From positions 62,001-126,000 of the forward strand of contig NZ_FQVM01000005.1 of the NCBI RefSeq assembly GCF_900129365.1: DNA of 64,000 nt. The letters are read 5' to 3'. The translations under genes were made by a program, and so were the position numbers. Within the stretch, counting starts at the first letter, position 1, and each line of letters starts with the position of its first letter. The DNA is from Clostridium fallax (lineage in GTDB: Bacteria; Bacillota; Clostridia; Clostridiales; Clostridiaceae). Under the pieces are notes generated by a model. It saw only the letters and a program-made list of their open reading frames with translations, ran no database searches and was not told the DNA's origin. This document shows, piece after piece, positions 23,125 through 30,803 of the stretch.

Positions 23125-24880
23125 AAATCTCTTCCTTATCATATTCTTTTATATACAATAAAATTTTTTCTAAAGATTTAATATATATATCGTATATTTT
23201 AATATTTCTTTCACAAATTCTATTTTGTTTCTCTATTTCACTTTCTTTAATTTTAGTTCTATATTCTTTATTCATTTGTAAAGCCTCTAATTCTTCATAT
23301 GCCGCAAGATTTAATAGTGAAAATAACTCTTTATTTTTATTTATACGTATATCGATATTATCTAATTTTCTAAGTATATCATTTAAATTACCTTTATTGT
23401 ATTTATATACATTTTTCATCTCAATAGATAATTGTTTTGCTTTTCTACATAAATTTAAAATATTAATTATATCTTTTTTTATATTTTCTATAAGATTAAT
23501 TTTATTTTCTTGTATATTATTTATTTTATTTTTTATAGTCTTTGAAACATTAATATTTTTTTCACTATAATCTCTTAACGCATCTTTTATACTTAATTTA
23601 ATTGTTCCATTTATTTTTGCTCCACCTTCAGTAGAATTAATAAATTTTATAGTATTATTTGCTTTTATAAAATCTTCAAACCAATTTTTAAAAGTTATAA
23701 ATACTTTATTAGTAGGAACCAACTCTTCTTCATTACCTTCAACATAAATAAATGTACTTTTATCTATATCTGTATTTTTCCATGAATTTTCCTCAAATCT
23801 AAGTTTTTCACTACTTGAATTGTCTGAGTGATATTTCATATCTGTATATGCCAAATCTTGTCCTATAAAAATTACATTCTTTATTCCCATAAATAAAGCA
23901 AAACTTGTAGCTAAATGAGCTACTGACCCTCCATTAGGTAAAGAAATAAATTTTTTATTTAATAATTTACTAATTGTCTCTTTAAACATATTTAAAACAA
24001 ATATTTTTTTTCCTTTATAGTTTTCTATTAATTTACTATTAACTTGATCTATACATACTAAAGGAATCTCAGAATTAATATTTTTTTCCAATAACTCAAA
24101 CATTATATTTCCCGGATCAATAGCACATATAAAATCTGGTTTAATATCATTCATTAACAATTCATTTAAACTTCTAGCTACTGCTATTATAACTACCTTA
24201 TCTTTATATTCCTTTAAATACTTTATATTTTTACTTAATGACGGTCCAGCAGATACTATAACTGCTGTTTTATTTTCAAATAAATTATTAAAATCATAAG
24301 CACTTAAATTATTTCCTATATGCTTAAAATTATTAACATAATTTTTTAATGTCTGCTCACCTAAATATATATTGCTATTTCTCAATAAGTTTATATAATT
24401 TAAATGATTATTTATACAATTTACTATTTTTACGCATTTTTCTTTAAATGTATTTTCATAATTAGTATATATACTAAATGCATAGGTTTTATTAAAACTT
24501 ATATCTATCAATGATTTTATTTTTTCACTAAATTCTTCATCATTTTTATATAATATGTAGTTTATATTTTTATTTTTTAAAATCTTATTAGTTTCTTTAT
24601 TCTCTTTATTTATACTATATATATTCTCATCAGGTTCAATAATTAAAATATTATTATTTGTAGCTATATCTATTAAATCTTTTAAATAACTGCCTAAAGC
24701 TAAACCTATAATAACTATGTAATCTTCTCCATCTTTTATATTTAAAGATTTTATAAAAGATTCTATATTCTTTTTTTCATTATATTTACTACCTAAATAA
24801 ACTAATTTATTATTAATATTGGCCTTTAAAATTGGGAAATTATCTTTTGAAAATTCCATTATATAATTATCATTTTTCAT
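23117..24880 (-). CDS. Maf-type flagellin glycosyltransferase (long copy)
   Basis: A 587-residue Maf/DUF115 protein, first gene of the glycosylation island downstream of hag. The N-terminal domain has YIVIIGLALGSYLKDLIDIA and ILIIEPDENIYSINKE. The catalytic core has TAVIVSAGPSLSKNIKYLKE, VIIAVARSLNELLMN, DFICAIDPGN, GSVAHLATSFALFMGIKNVI followed by FIGQDLAYTDMKYHSDNS. A helical, lysine-rich C-terminal segment (about residues 460-580) is usual in long Maf proteins. The start is placed at 24880 because GAGGTG precedes it by four bases; the frame extends four residues further. Together with pseI, pseG and the PseF-type gene it predicts flagellin carrying pseudaminic acid or a derivative. The hag terminator at 24947 lies just upstream. 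Confidence 0.9.
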   Translation of the reverse strand: MKNDNYIMEFSKDNFPILKANINNKLVYLGSKYNEKKNIESFIKSLNIKDGEDYIVIIGLALGSYLKDLIDIATNNNILIIEPDENIYSINKENKETNKILKNKNINYILYKNDEEFSEKIKSLIDISFNKTYAFSIYTNYENTFKEKCVKIVNCINNHLNYINLLRNSNIYLGEQTLKNYVNNFKHIGNNLSAYDFNNLFENKTAVIVSAGPSLSKNIKYLKEYKDKVVIIAVARSLNELLMNDIKPDFICAIDPGNIMFELLEKNINSEIPLVCIDQVNSKLIENYKGKKIFVLNMFKETISKLLNKKFISLPNGGSVAHLATSFALFMGIKNVIFIGQDLAYTDMKYHSDNSSSEKLRFEENSWKNTDIDKSTFIYVEGNEEELVPTNKVFITFKNWFEDFIKANNTIKFINSTEGGAKINGTIKLSIKDALRDYSEKNINVSKTIKNKINNIQENKINLIENIKKDIINILNLCRKAKQLSIEMKNVYKYNKGNLNDILRKLDNIDIRINKNKELFSLLNLAAYEELEALQMNKEYRTKIKESEIEKQNRICERNIKIYDIYIKSLEKILLYIKEYDKEEIYG

Positions 24881-24946
24881 ACTACACCTCATAACCTTAT
24901 ATATTAAAATCTTCGTAAATACTTATTAAAACTTTATTAGGTATAA

Positions 24947-24977
24947 AAAAAGAGTAACTAAAATAGTTACTCTTTTT
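24947..24977 (-). terminator. Terminator of hag
   Basis: A perfect 14-base stem, AAAAAGAGTAACTA (24947-24960) and TAGTTACTCTTTTT (24964-24977), with a three-base loop lies 19 bases after the hag stop. The A and T runs at both ends make it able to act in both directions. It should largely insulate the Maf genes from the very strong hag transcript. Confidence 0.9.
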
Positions 24978-24995
24978 ATAAAAATTTCTTAATTA

Positions 24996-25814
24996 TTATC
25001 TTAATAATTGAAGAACTCCTTGTGGTTGTTGATTAGCTTGAGCAAGCATAGCTTGTGCAGCTTGTTGAAGAATGTTATTCTTTGAGAAGTTCATCATTTC
25101 TTTTGCCATATCAACGTCTCTTACTCTGCTTTCTGCTGCTTGTAAGTTTTCTGAAGCGTTGTCTAAGTTAGCTATAGTATGCTCTAATCTGTTTTGTATA
25201 GCTCCTAATTGTGATCTTTGAGTTGAAACTGTCTTTATAGCTGAGTTTACTGAGCTTATTGCAGCTGTAGCTTTAGCATTATCTGCAACTGATACAGCAT
25301 CTACTGCTAATGTTTTTGCATCCATTAATCCTATAGTTACACTTAAAGTTAAATCAGCACTTACATTAGCTCCAATTTGTAGGTTAGCTCCTTTACAAGT
25401 ACCATCTAATAGGTTCTTTTCGTTGAATTGAGTTGTTTTTGCTATTCTATTTATTTCTGAGTTTAATGATGTTATTTCTGCTTGTATAGCACTTCTGTCA
25501 ACAGCAACGTTTGTATCGTTAGCTCCTTGTACTGCTAATTCTCTCATTCTTTGAAGAATGCTTTGAGTTTCATTTAAAGCTCCTTCTGCTGTTTGAATTA
25601 ATGAGATACCATCTTGAGCATTTCTTGATGCTTGGTTAAGACCTCTGATTTGTCCTCTCATTTTTTCTGATATTGAAAGACCTGCAGCGTCATCTCCAGC
25701 TCTGTTTATTCTTAAACCTGAGCTTAATTTTTCCATAGCCTTTGCAGCACTTCCGATGTTGATTCCCATATTTCTATGAGCATTCATTGCGTTCATATTG
25801 TGATTGATTATCAT
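24996..25814 (-). CDS. hag: Major flagellin
   Basis: Flagellin, the filament subunit, 272 residues with a short central domain. The N-terminal D0/D1 part is canonical (MIINHNMNAMNAHRNMGINI, EKLSSGLRINRAGDDAAGLS, RGLNQASRNAQDGISLIQTA). So is the C-terminal part (QNRLEHTIANLDNASENLQA, ESRVRDVDMAKEMMNFSKNN, ILQQAAQAMLAQANQQPQGV ending LQLLR). The middle, roughly 130-190, is Ala/Ser/Thr-rich and offers likely O-glycosylation sites. One cysteine is present (LLDGTCKGANLQIGA), unusual for a flagellin. Codon use is more regular and GC-richer than neighbours, as expected of a highly expressed gene. Its sigma-28 promoter, structured leader and terminator make it a single-gene unit between the glycosylation island and fliD. 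Confidence 0.97.
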   Translation of the reverse strand: MIINHNMNAMNAHRNMGINIGSAAKAMEKLSSGLRINRAGDDAAGLSISEKMRGQIRGLNQASRNAQDGISLIQTAEGALNETQSILQRMRELAVQGANDTNVAVDRSAIQAEITSLNSEINRIAKTTQFNEKNLLDGTCKGANLQIGANVSADLTLSVTIGLMDAKTLAVDAVSVADNAKATAAISSVNSAIKTVSTQRSQLGAIQNRLEHTIANLDNASENLQAAESRVRDVDMAKEMMNFSKNNILQQAAQAMLAQANQQPQGVLQLLR

Positions 25815-25820
25815 TTTAAA

Positions 25821-25830
25821 TTCCTCCTTG
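25821..25830 (-). promoter_or_regulatory. hag ribosome binding site overlapping a CsrA-type GGA site
   Basis: The minus strand reads CAAGGAGGAA six bases before the hag ATG. It is a near-perfect Shine-Dalgarno sequence and contains AGGA and GGA motifs of the kind bound by CsrA. Binding here would block the ribosome, as established for the second CsrA site of Bacillus subtilis hag. Confidence 0.7.
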
Positions 25831-25839
25831 AATTATGTC

Positions 25840-25851
25840 GGCATCCTTGCC
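25840..25851 (-). promoter_or_regulatory. CsrA-site hairpin in hag leader
   Basis: The minus strand reads GGCAAGGATGCC: a four-base stem (GGCA/TGCC) presenting AGGA as the loop. The core CAAGGATG matches the CsrA SELEX-type consensus CARGGAUG. It lies 9 bases upstream of the Shine-Dalgarno GGA site, a suitable distance for one CsrA dimer to bridge both. csrA and its antagonist fliW are encoded at 29151-29794. Confidence 0.75.
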
Positions 25852-25864
25852 TTTTTTTAATTTT

Positions 25865-25883
25865 TAAGGTTTTAATCACCTTA
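25865..25883 (-). promoter_or_regulatory. 5'-end stem-loop of hag mRNA
   Basis: TAAGGT and ACCTTA form a perfect six-base stem with a seven-base loop that should start within about two bases of the predicted transcript start (about 25885). Such a 5'-terminal hairpin usually protects an mRNA from 5'-end-dependent decay. Confidence 0.5.
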
Positions 25884-25891
25884 CATATTTA

Positions 25892-25918
25892 ATATCGTAA
25901 AACTTTTTTATCACTTTA
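25892..25918 (-). promoter_or_regulatory. Sigma-28 (SigD/FliA)-type promoter of hag
   Basis: Minus strand TAAA (25918-25915), 17 bases, then CGATAT (25897-25892), which is TAAA-N15-TACGATAT against the consensus TAAA-N15-GCCGATAA. The rest of the 25815-26139 gap holds the hag leader, the fliD terminator and AT-rich spacer with no gene. Confidence 0.8.
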
Positions 25919-26055
25919 TACTTTTTATAAAAAATTTTTATTTTTTTATTTAATGTATATACAATAATGAATTTTTATTTAATTATCTAATTACTTTATT
26001 AAAAAATATAAAAAACAACTGAAATAATTTTTTGATTTATTACATCTTATGAAAA

Positions 26056-26095
26056 TAAAGGAATATCACTTAATAATTTTTTAGATATTCCTTTA
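26056..26095 (-). terminator. Terminator of the fliD operon
   Basis: A 12-base perfect inverted repeat, TAAAGGAATATC (26056-26067) and GATATTCCTTTA (26084-26095), with a 16-base loop lies 44 bases past the fliD stop. The U-tract on the minus side is short (TTTTCAT). Confidence 0.7.
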
Positions 26096-26139
26096 ATACT
26101 ATTTATTATTATTTACTTTTATATTTCTAATTTCATTAT

Positions 26140-27723
26140 TTATTGAGCAAATTGCTGTGAAAGCCAACTGCTTTGAGAATTCATATTATTCATATTTTTT
26201 TCTAAAATAGCGAACTTCTTATAAAGTTGCTCCTGTTTTGTAAATATTTTGGCTTCTAATTCTCTTATAAGTTTAGCTTTATCTTGTATTTTTTTAGAAA
26301 GATCATTATTAGTTATCCATCTTGTATTTTTATATCCTGCTTTTTTTATCAAGAAACCATCTTTTCCAATTGCAGTTTCTAGCTGCTCTTTTATTTGAGT
26401 AAATATTCCTATTTTCTCATTATGACTTTTTAACATATCATTATTTTCTTTTTGTGATTTTGTTTTATCATATTGAAATGGCTTATCATAAGCTGTAAAT
26501 AACTTTTGCACTTGATCTCCTCTAGTTTCAAGGGCTTCCTTAAACTTATTTTCATCTAATTCAAGTTTTCCTCTATCCCTATAGTTTCCACTAGTAGAAA
26601 TACCTATATCAGTTAAAGTTAATCCTGCCCCTTCTACTGATTTATAAAAGGCTCCTCTTATACTACTCATAAGAGTTGAAAGCTGCATATCACCTTTTAC
26701 AAGACCTTTTTTAGCTTTTTCTTCCCAATTTTTTATTTCATCCTCTTTCATTTCTTTCTTTTGTTCTTCTGTAAGAGGTTTAAATTTATATTCTTTTTTC
26801 TCTGAAAGTTTATCATTTATCTTATCTAAAATACTATTATATTTATCTATAAAGCCTTTAAACTTCTTAACTTGATCTGTAGCATCAGGAATTACATTTA
26901 TACTAACTTCTGAAGTTGTAACTTCATTAGCTGTAAAACTTATATTATCAACTAATAAAGTATTTTTATAACTAGTTTTTGTATATGCTTTTTTTTCTCC
27001 TGGAGGAGTTATTTTAAATTCTGCATTCTTACCTTGCTCTAATTTTGTGCCGTTAAAAATATCATTTGTAATTTCTAATTTAGCATTTTCTCCAGTTTCT
27101 TTAGTTTCAATTGTAAGTTTCCCAGTTAGTTCACTAAAATGAACATCTACTAAATTTCCTAATATAGTATCTCCATTTTTAGCATATTTTATTTTTGAAA
27201 CTAAATCTTCTATATCTTTACTTGTATCTATTTTAATATTAAACTCTTTATCTTTTATTTTTAATGTTAAGTCAGTTTTTGTAATACCTAAATCTTTTAA
27301 CTTAGTAGAACTACTTAAATTACTTATACTACTAGAATTTAATGTGATCTCAGCCTTAGCTCCAGTTGCCAACTGGTTAACTTCAACCTTATACTTTCCC
27401 TTTGCAGCTCCACCAAAAGCTTTTGCAGTTACTGAATTTTCATCACTACTATTGCATTTAAATCCTGAATAGTTTTCACTTTTAAATAATCCATTAGGAT
27501 TTGTTATATCAAAATAATCATTTAATTCTTTAAGATCCTTTGTAATGTCTACATATGCTTCTTGCTTCCATTTAAGAGCTTGCTCATCTTGTTTTACTTT
27601 GTCTACTCTTGCTCTATCTCTTGATAACATTTGCTTTACCATGTTATCTGTATCCATTCCTGTAGCCATTCCTGTAATTCTATTATAACTTCCTCCACTA
27701 TTTGAAGCTCCATTAATATTCAT
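26140..27723 (-). CDS. fliD: Flagellar filament cap protein FliD
   Basis: FliD forms the cap under which flagellin subunits fold at the filament tip. The 527-residue protein starts with the hallmark RITGMATGMDTDNMVKQML and KVKQDEQALKWKQEAYVDIT. It has the central KGKYKVEVNQLATGAKAEIT region and the C-terminal D1/D0 helices (KSVEGAGLTLTDIGISTSGN, KLIRELEAKIFTKQEQLYKK, FAILEKNMNNMNSQSSWLSQ). Length is typical. Downstream of fliS and the FliT-like gene, 18 bases after the latter, in the usual fliD-fliS neighbourhood. Two low-complexity Lys/Glu stretches lie near residues 310-345. Confidence 0.96.
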   Translation of the reverse strand: MNINGASNSGGSYNRITGMATGMDTDNMVKQMLSRDRARVDKVKQDEQALKWKQEAYVDITKDLKELNDYFDITNPNGLFKSENYSGFKCNSSDENSVTAKAFGGAAKGKYKVEVNQLATGAKAEITLNSSSISNLSSSTKLKDLGITKTDLTLKIKDKEFNIKIDTSKDIEDLVSKIKYAKNGDTILGNLVDVHFSELTGKLTIETKETGENAKLEITNDIFNGTKLEQGKNAEFKITPPGEKKAYTKTSYKNTLLVDNISFTANEVTTSEVSINVIPDATDQVKKFKGFIDKYNSILDKINDKLSEKKEYKFKPLTEEQKKEMKEDEIKNWEEKAKKGLVKGDMQLSTLMSSIRGAFYKSVEGAGLTLTDIGISTSGNYRDRGKLELDENKFKEALETRGDQVQKLFTAYDKPFQYDKTKSQKENNDMLKSHNEKIGIFTQIKEQLETAIGKDGFLIKKAGYKNTRWITNNDLSKKIQDKAKLIRELEAKIFTKQEQLYKKFAILEKNMNNMNSQSSWLSQQFAQ

Positions 27724-27741
27724 TTTCTCACCTCATAATAA

Positions 27742-28086
27742 TTATATTTTTAAATTGACTAGACCATTAATTTTTGAAACATTATTTCCATAAGTTTTAT
27801 TAACCATCATTGATTTATTATTTTCGCTTAATTTTTTTTTATATTCTTCTTTTTTTTCTCTGTAAATTTTATTTAATTCTTTTTCTAATATTATTAGTTC
27901 TTCACCTAATTTAGCATTATTTTCTTTTAAATCTTTTATTTCTAGCAACTCATTTATTATCTTTTGTCTTTCAAATAAATTGCTTTCTAAATTATCTAAG
28001 TTATCATTTTTTAGATTTTCTATAATATTTTCGGTAAAAGCTTTATATCTAAGAAGTTTTTCTTTTACTTCCATTCTATATTCCAC
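27742..28086 (-). CDS. fliT: FliT-like flagellar export chaperone
   Basis: A 114-residue helical, highly charged protein: MEVKEKLLRYKAFTENIIEN, then DNLESNLFERQKIINELLEI and a long coiled coil KLGEELIILEKELNKIYREK. Size, helical content, and position between fliS (overlapping by 11 bases) and fliD match FliT, the chaperone that escorts FliD to the export gate. Sequence conservation in this family is poor, so the name rests partly on context. A second ATG four codons in (MEVKEK) could be the real start; both lie close to GGTGGAA. Confidence 0.7.
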   Translation of the reverse strand: MEYRMEVKEKLLRYKAFTENIIENLKNDNLDNLESNLFERQKIINELLEIKDLKENNAKLGEELIILEKELNKIYREKKEEYKKKLSENNKSMMVNKTYGNNVSKINGLVNLKI

Positions 28087-28459
28087 CTTTGGCTAATTTA
28101 TTAGCCTCATACCACATATCTCTTGTTTCCTCAATTAAAGGAATAGCTTCGTCTAATTCCCTTATATCTTTTTTTAAATTAGCTTGTACTAACTTATAAT
28201 TTATAAATTCATAAACAGACATAAGTTTTTGTGCCCATTCTCCAGCATCCATATTTAAACTACTCATAAGTTCTACAAATATATCTTGAGTTCTTACTAA
28301 AGATTCATGAGCCTTTTTCATATCTTTATCTAAAATAGCTTGTCTACTAATTTTACTAAATTTAACTGCTCCGTCTAAAATCATAAGAAGTAATTGATCC
28401 CTTGATGCAAGATTTACACTATTACTTTTATAAACATTATATGCATTTGCTCCGTACAT
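28076..28459 (-). CDS. fliS: Flagellin export chaperone FliS
   Basis: FliS binds the C-terminal D0 helix of flagellin to keep it from polymerising in the cytoplasm; in Firmicutes it also takes part in FliW release. The 127-residue helical bundle shows the family words NAYNVYKSNSVNLASRDQLL, MILDGAVKFSKISRQAIL, LVRTQDIFVELMSSLNMDAG and MSVYEFINYKLVQANLKKD. Length is typical. It overlaps the FliT-like gene by 11 bases. Confidence 0.95.
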   Translation of the reverse strand: MYGANAYNVYKSNSVNLASRDQLLLMILDGAVKFSKISRQAILDKDMKKAHESLVRTQDIFVELMSSLNMDAGEWAQKLMSVYEFINYKLVQANLKKDIRELDEAIPLIEETRDMWYEANKLAKGGI

Positions 28460-28469
28460 TTTGATCCTC

Positions 28470-28778
28470 CTACTTTTTTGTATCTAAAAACACTCCTATA
28501 TTAGACTTGCTTTTATTTAATGAAATGTCTTTTTCTGCATCTACTTTATAGCTTTTAAATTTTACAGTATCTATAGTTATTTTTTTAGATTTCTTAACTA
28601 TATCTTTAAAATCTTTATTTTCTTTTTCTTTATTATTTTTTTTATTTTTCTCTTTTTTTTCTTTATAATCTGTATTTTCTATTAATATTTCCTTTTTTCT
28701 ATGAATCTTACCTTCACTAGTTTCATCTTGAATTTTTTGTCTAAGATCCATATCAATTTTATTCAGCCTAAATTCCAT
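28470..28778 (-). CDS. Hypothetical lysine-rich protein in flagellar operon
   Basis: I do not recognise this protein. It has 102 residues and a very basic/acidic mixed composition, with a Lys/Glu/Asn run in the middle (about residues 36-55) and KSKKITIDTVKFKSYKVDAE near the end. It has no signal peptide or membrane helix, and the sequence looks largely disordered. It lies between flaG and fliS with 26- and 10-base gaps, so it is part of the late flagellar operon. It may be an export substrate or an accessory protein; nothing in the sequence decides this. Confidence 0.6.
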   Translation of the reverse strand: MEFRLNKIDMDLRQKIQDETSEGKIHRKKEILIENTDYKEKKEKNKKNNKEKENKDFKDIVKKSKKITIDTVKFKSYKVDAEKDISLNKSKSNIGVFLDTKK

Positions 28779-28804
28779 GATTTTATTCCCTCACCAAATA
28801 TACC

Positions 28805-29134
28805 CTAAACTCTTTTATCAAAAACTACTCCTGAAAGTTCACATAACTTAGATACCACATCTAAAATTTTTTTAGGAGGTATCTCCATTAAAACTTCATT
28901 AGTTTTATCACTAACAATTTTTATCATTAAATCTCCAAATTTTTCATGAAAATCATACTCTGCATGAACATCATCATCTTCTAAGAACTTATTAAGTTTT
29001 TTTAATGCTTTTTCTAATTGATCTTTAGAAAATTCTTCTTTTTCATTATTTTCTTTAGGAAAATGATAACTACTATTTTTCAAATTAGGTTCAACAGATA
29101 TAAATTCTTGGCCATTTATTCCCATAATGCTCAT
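28805..29134 (-). CDS. flaG: FlaG family flagellar protein
   Basis: FlaG affects filament length in several bacteria; its mechanism is not well defined. The 109-residue protein has a disordered N-terminal half and a C-terminal FlaG domain: QLEKALKKLNKFLEDDDVHA, EYDFHEKFGDLMIKIVSDKT, then NEVLMEIPPKKILDVVSKLC. The IPPKKILD motif is characteristic. GGGAGTGG precedes the ATG at 29134. It lies 16 bases after csrA. Confidence 0.88.
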   Translation of the reverse strand: MSIMGINGQEFISVEPNLKNSSYHFPKENNEKEEFSKDQLEKALKKLNKFLEDDDVHAEYDFHEKFGDLMIKIVSDKTNEVLMEIPPKKILDVVSKLCELSGVVFDKRV

Positions 29135-29150
29135 ATATAAACCACTCCCA

Positions 29151-29363
29151 TTATTTAAGCTTATTTAAAATACTTAAATCAACTTTCATAGCTTCTTTAT
29201 TTTCTTCTTCAACTGCTAAAACTAGCTCTTTTCTTAGTATAGAAACATCTTTAGGTGCACTTATAGCTAATTTTACAGTTTTATCATCAACTTTTACTAT
29301 ATTTATTTCTATATCATCACCAATAACTAAACCTTCTCCCTCTTTTCTTTTTATAACTAACAT
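29151..29363 (-). CDS. csrA: Carbon storage/flagellin translation regulator CsrA
   Basis: CsrA is a small RNA-binding dimer that represses translation by binding GGA motifs in leaders. The 70-residue protein shows MLVIKRKEGEGLVIGDDIEI, then VKVDDKTVKLAISAPKDVSI and LRKELVLAVEEENKEA, the full five-strand fold and C-terminal helix. The RNA-contact residues Leu-Val-Ile at the start and Arg in ILRKEL are kept. It overlaps fliW by one base (TAATG), the usual fliW-csrA arrangement of Firmicutes. Its clearest target in the window is the hag leader at 25821-25851. Confidence 0.97.
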   Translation of the reverse strand: MLVIKRKEGEGLVIGDDIEINIVKVDDKTVKLAISAPKDVSILRKELVLAVEEENKEAMKVDLSILNKLK

Positions 29364-29794
29364 TATTTATCACCTCTATATAAAGGATGCTTTACTTTAT
29401 ATTCTTCTTTATCTAATATTATTTGTTCCCCAAGTTTTGAAATAATATTAATTATTATAGGAGCTCTTAAATTTGTTGTTATTTTTTCTACATCTGAATT
29501 TAATGTTATAGTTGATAATATTAAAATTTCTTCTGAACTTTTTACTTTTAAATTTTCAATTGTATCCTTCTTCAGATTAAACTCGTATTCTTTAAAAAAA
29601 TCAAAAGATGATATTACTATAAATCCAACTTCATCATCTTCTATAGAATGCAAAAGTTTAAATGATGGATTATTATCTAAATCTAAAAGAATAAATTTTT
29701 TAAGATCCTTAAAGCCTAAAATTCCTTTTTTAAACTCAATAATATTTTCATCATTATATTTTAAAATACCATGATATTTTGTATTAATCTCCAT
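29363..29794 (-). CDS. fliW: Flagellar assembly factor FliW
   Basis: FliW binds CsrA allosterically and frees the flagellin mRNA; free flagellin in turn captures FliW, giving a homeostatic loop. The 143-residue protein has the family start INTKYHGILKYNDENIIEFK, then KGILGFKDLKKFILLD, SFKLLHSIEDDEVGFIVI and the late LRAPIIINIISKLGEQIIL. Length is typical. It lies 16 bases after flgL and overlaps csrA by a single base, so the two proteins are made in a coupled way. Confidence 0.96.
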   Translation of the reverse strand: MEINTKYHGILKYNDENIIEFKKGILGFKDLKKFILLDLDNNPSFKLLHSIEDDEVGFIVISSFDFFKEYEFNLKKDTIENLKVKSSEEILILSTITLNSDVEKITTNLRAPIIINIISKLGEQIILDKEEYKVKHPLYRGDK

Positions 29795-29810
29795 TTTTAC
29801 ACACTCCTAT

Positions 29811-30788
29811 TTATTTTAGGAAATCCATAAGAGAAGGTTGTATTATTCTAGCACTAGTTTGAAGAGATGCCATATAAACAGTTTGAGCTGTTGAATAATC
29901 CATCATTTTTTCTGTAAAGTTAATATCCTCAGTATTAGATAAAAGCTCTGTCATATTAAAATTCTCATCATCATTTTTATTTTTAGCTGATTCCATTCTG
30001 TTTTGCTTTGCACCAACCTCAGCTCTTATTTTTAACAAATTCCCCATAGCATCACTTAAATCTTGTAAATTTTCACCAACAACCTTATCCCTGTCTCCTG
30101 GATCCTTAGATGAAAGATTATTTGTTATATCATTAAGTAAATCTGCAACGTTTATTTGTCTTCCCTTATTATTAGTAAAATGAAGGATCTCTGATGCAGT
30201 GACATTATATTCCATAGTTACTCCTTGAGAAATTTCTACATTAAGTTTAGCTCCTATCATATTTACTTGAGGATTGGATTTTCCTAGTTCTTCCCCAAGT
30301 TTTCCTGAATAGTATAGCTCTCTATTTCCATTTATATAACTTTCTCTAACCCCTATAGGTTTTGAACTTCCCTTACTTCCACCAAATATATATTTACCAT
30401 CAAAATTAGAATTTAATATTTGAGATAATTCTTCAATCTTTTGATTCATTTCATCATTTATTGCATTAAGTTCATCTGAACCATAAGCAGCATTTCCTGA
30501 AGCTATCATAAGTTCTCTAATTCTTTGCATTGAATTAGTTGCTTCATCTAAAGCTGTATCTGTAGCATCTAACCAGTTTAAAGTATCACTTATATTTTCG
30601 TTGTATTGCTTATTAGCTCCAATATCACTTCTTAACTGTAAACTTCTTGCTACTTTAAAAGGATTATCAGAAGGTTTTCTTATTTCCTTTCCTGAAGTTA
30701 ATTGAGATTGAAGGGTTTTTAGATTCCCTAAATTTCCTCTCATATCATTTAAAAAATTATCACATAGCATTTTATTTGTAACTCTCAT
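29811..30788 (-). CDS. flgL: Hook-filament junction protein FlgL
   Basis: FlgL is the second junction protein, between FlgK and the first flagellin. The 325-residue protein is flagellin-like at both ends: MRVTNKMLCDNFLNDMRGNL, KTLQSQLTSGKEIRKPSDNP and DTALDEATNSMQRIRELMIA at the N-terminus; LLSNTEDINFTEKMMDYSTA, then QTVYMASLQTSARIIQPSLM, at the C-terminus. The GKYIFGGSKGSSKPI segment is typical of FlgL. It lies 15 bases after flgK. Confidence 0.96.
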   Translation of the reverse strand: MRVTNKMLCDNFLNDMRGNLGNLKTLQSQLTSGKEIRKPSDNPFKVARSLQLRSDIGANKQYNENISDTLNWLDATDTALDEATNSMQRIRELMIASGNAAYGSDELNAINDEMNQKIEELSQILNSNFDGKYIFGGSKGSSKPIGVRESYINGNRELYYSGKLGEELGKSNPQVNMIGAKLNVEISQGVTMEYNVTASEILHFTNNKGRQINVADLLNDITNNLSSKDPGDRDKVVGENLQDLSDAMGNLLKIRAEVGAKQNRMESAKNKNDDENFNMTELLSNTEDINFTEKMMDYSTAQTVYMASLQTSARIIQPSLMDFLK

Positions 30789-30803
30789 TTTTTAAATCAC
30801 CTC

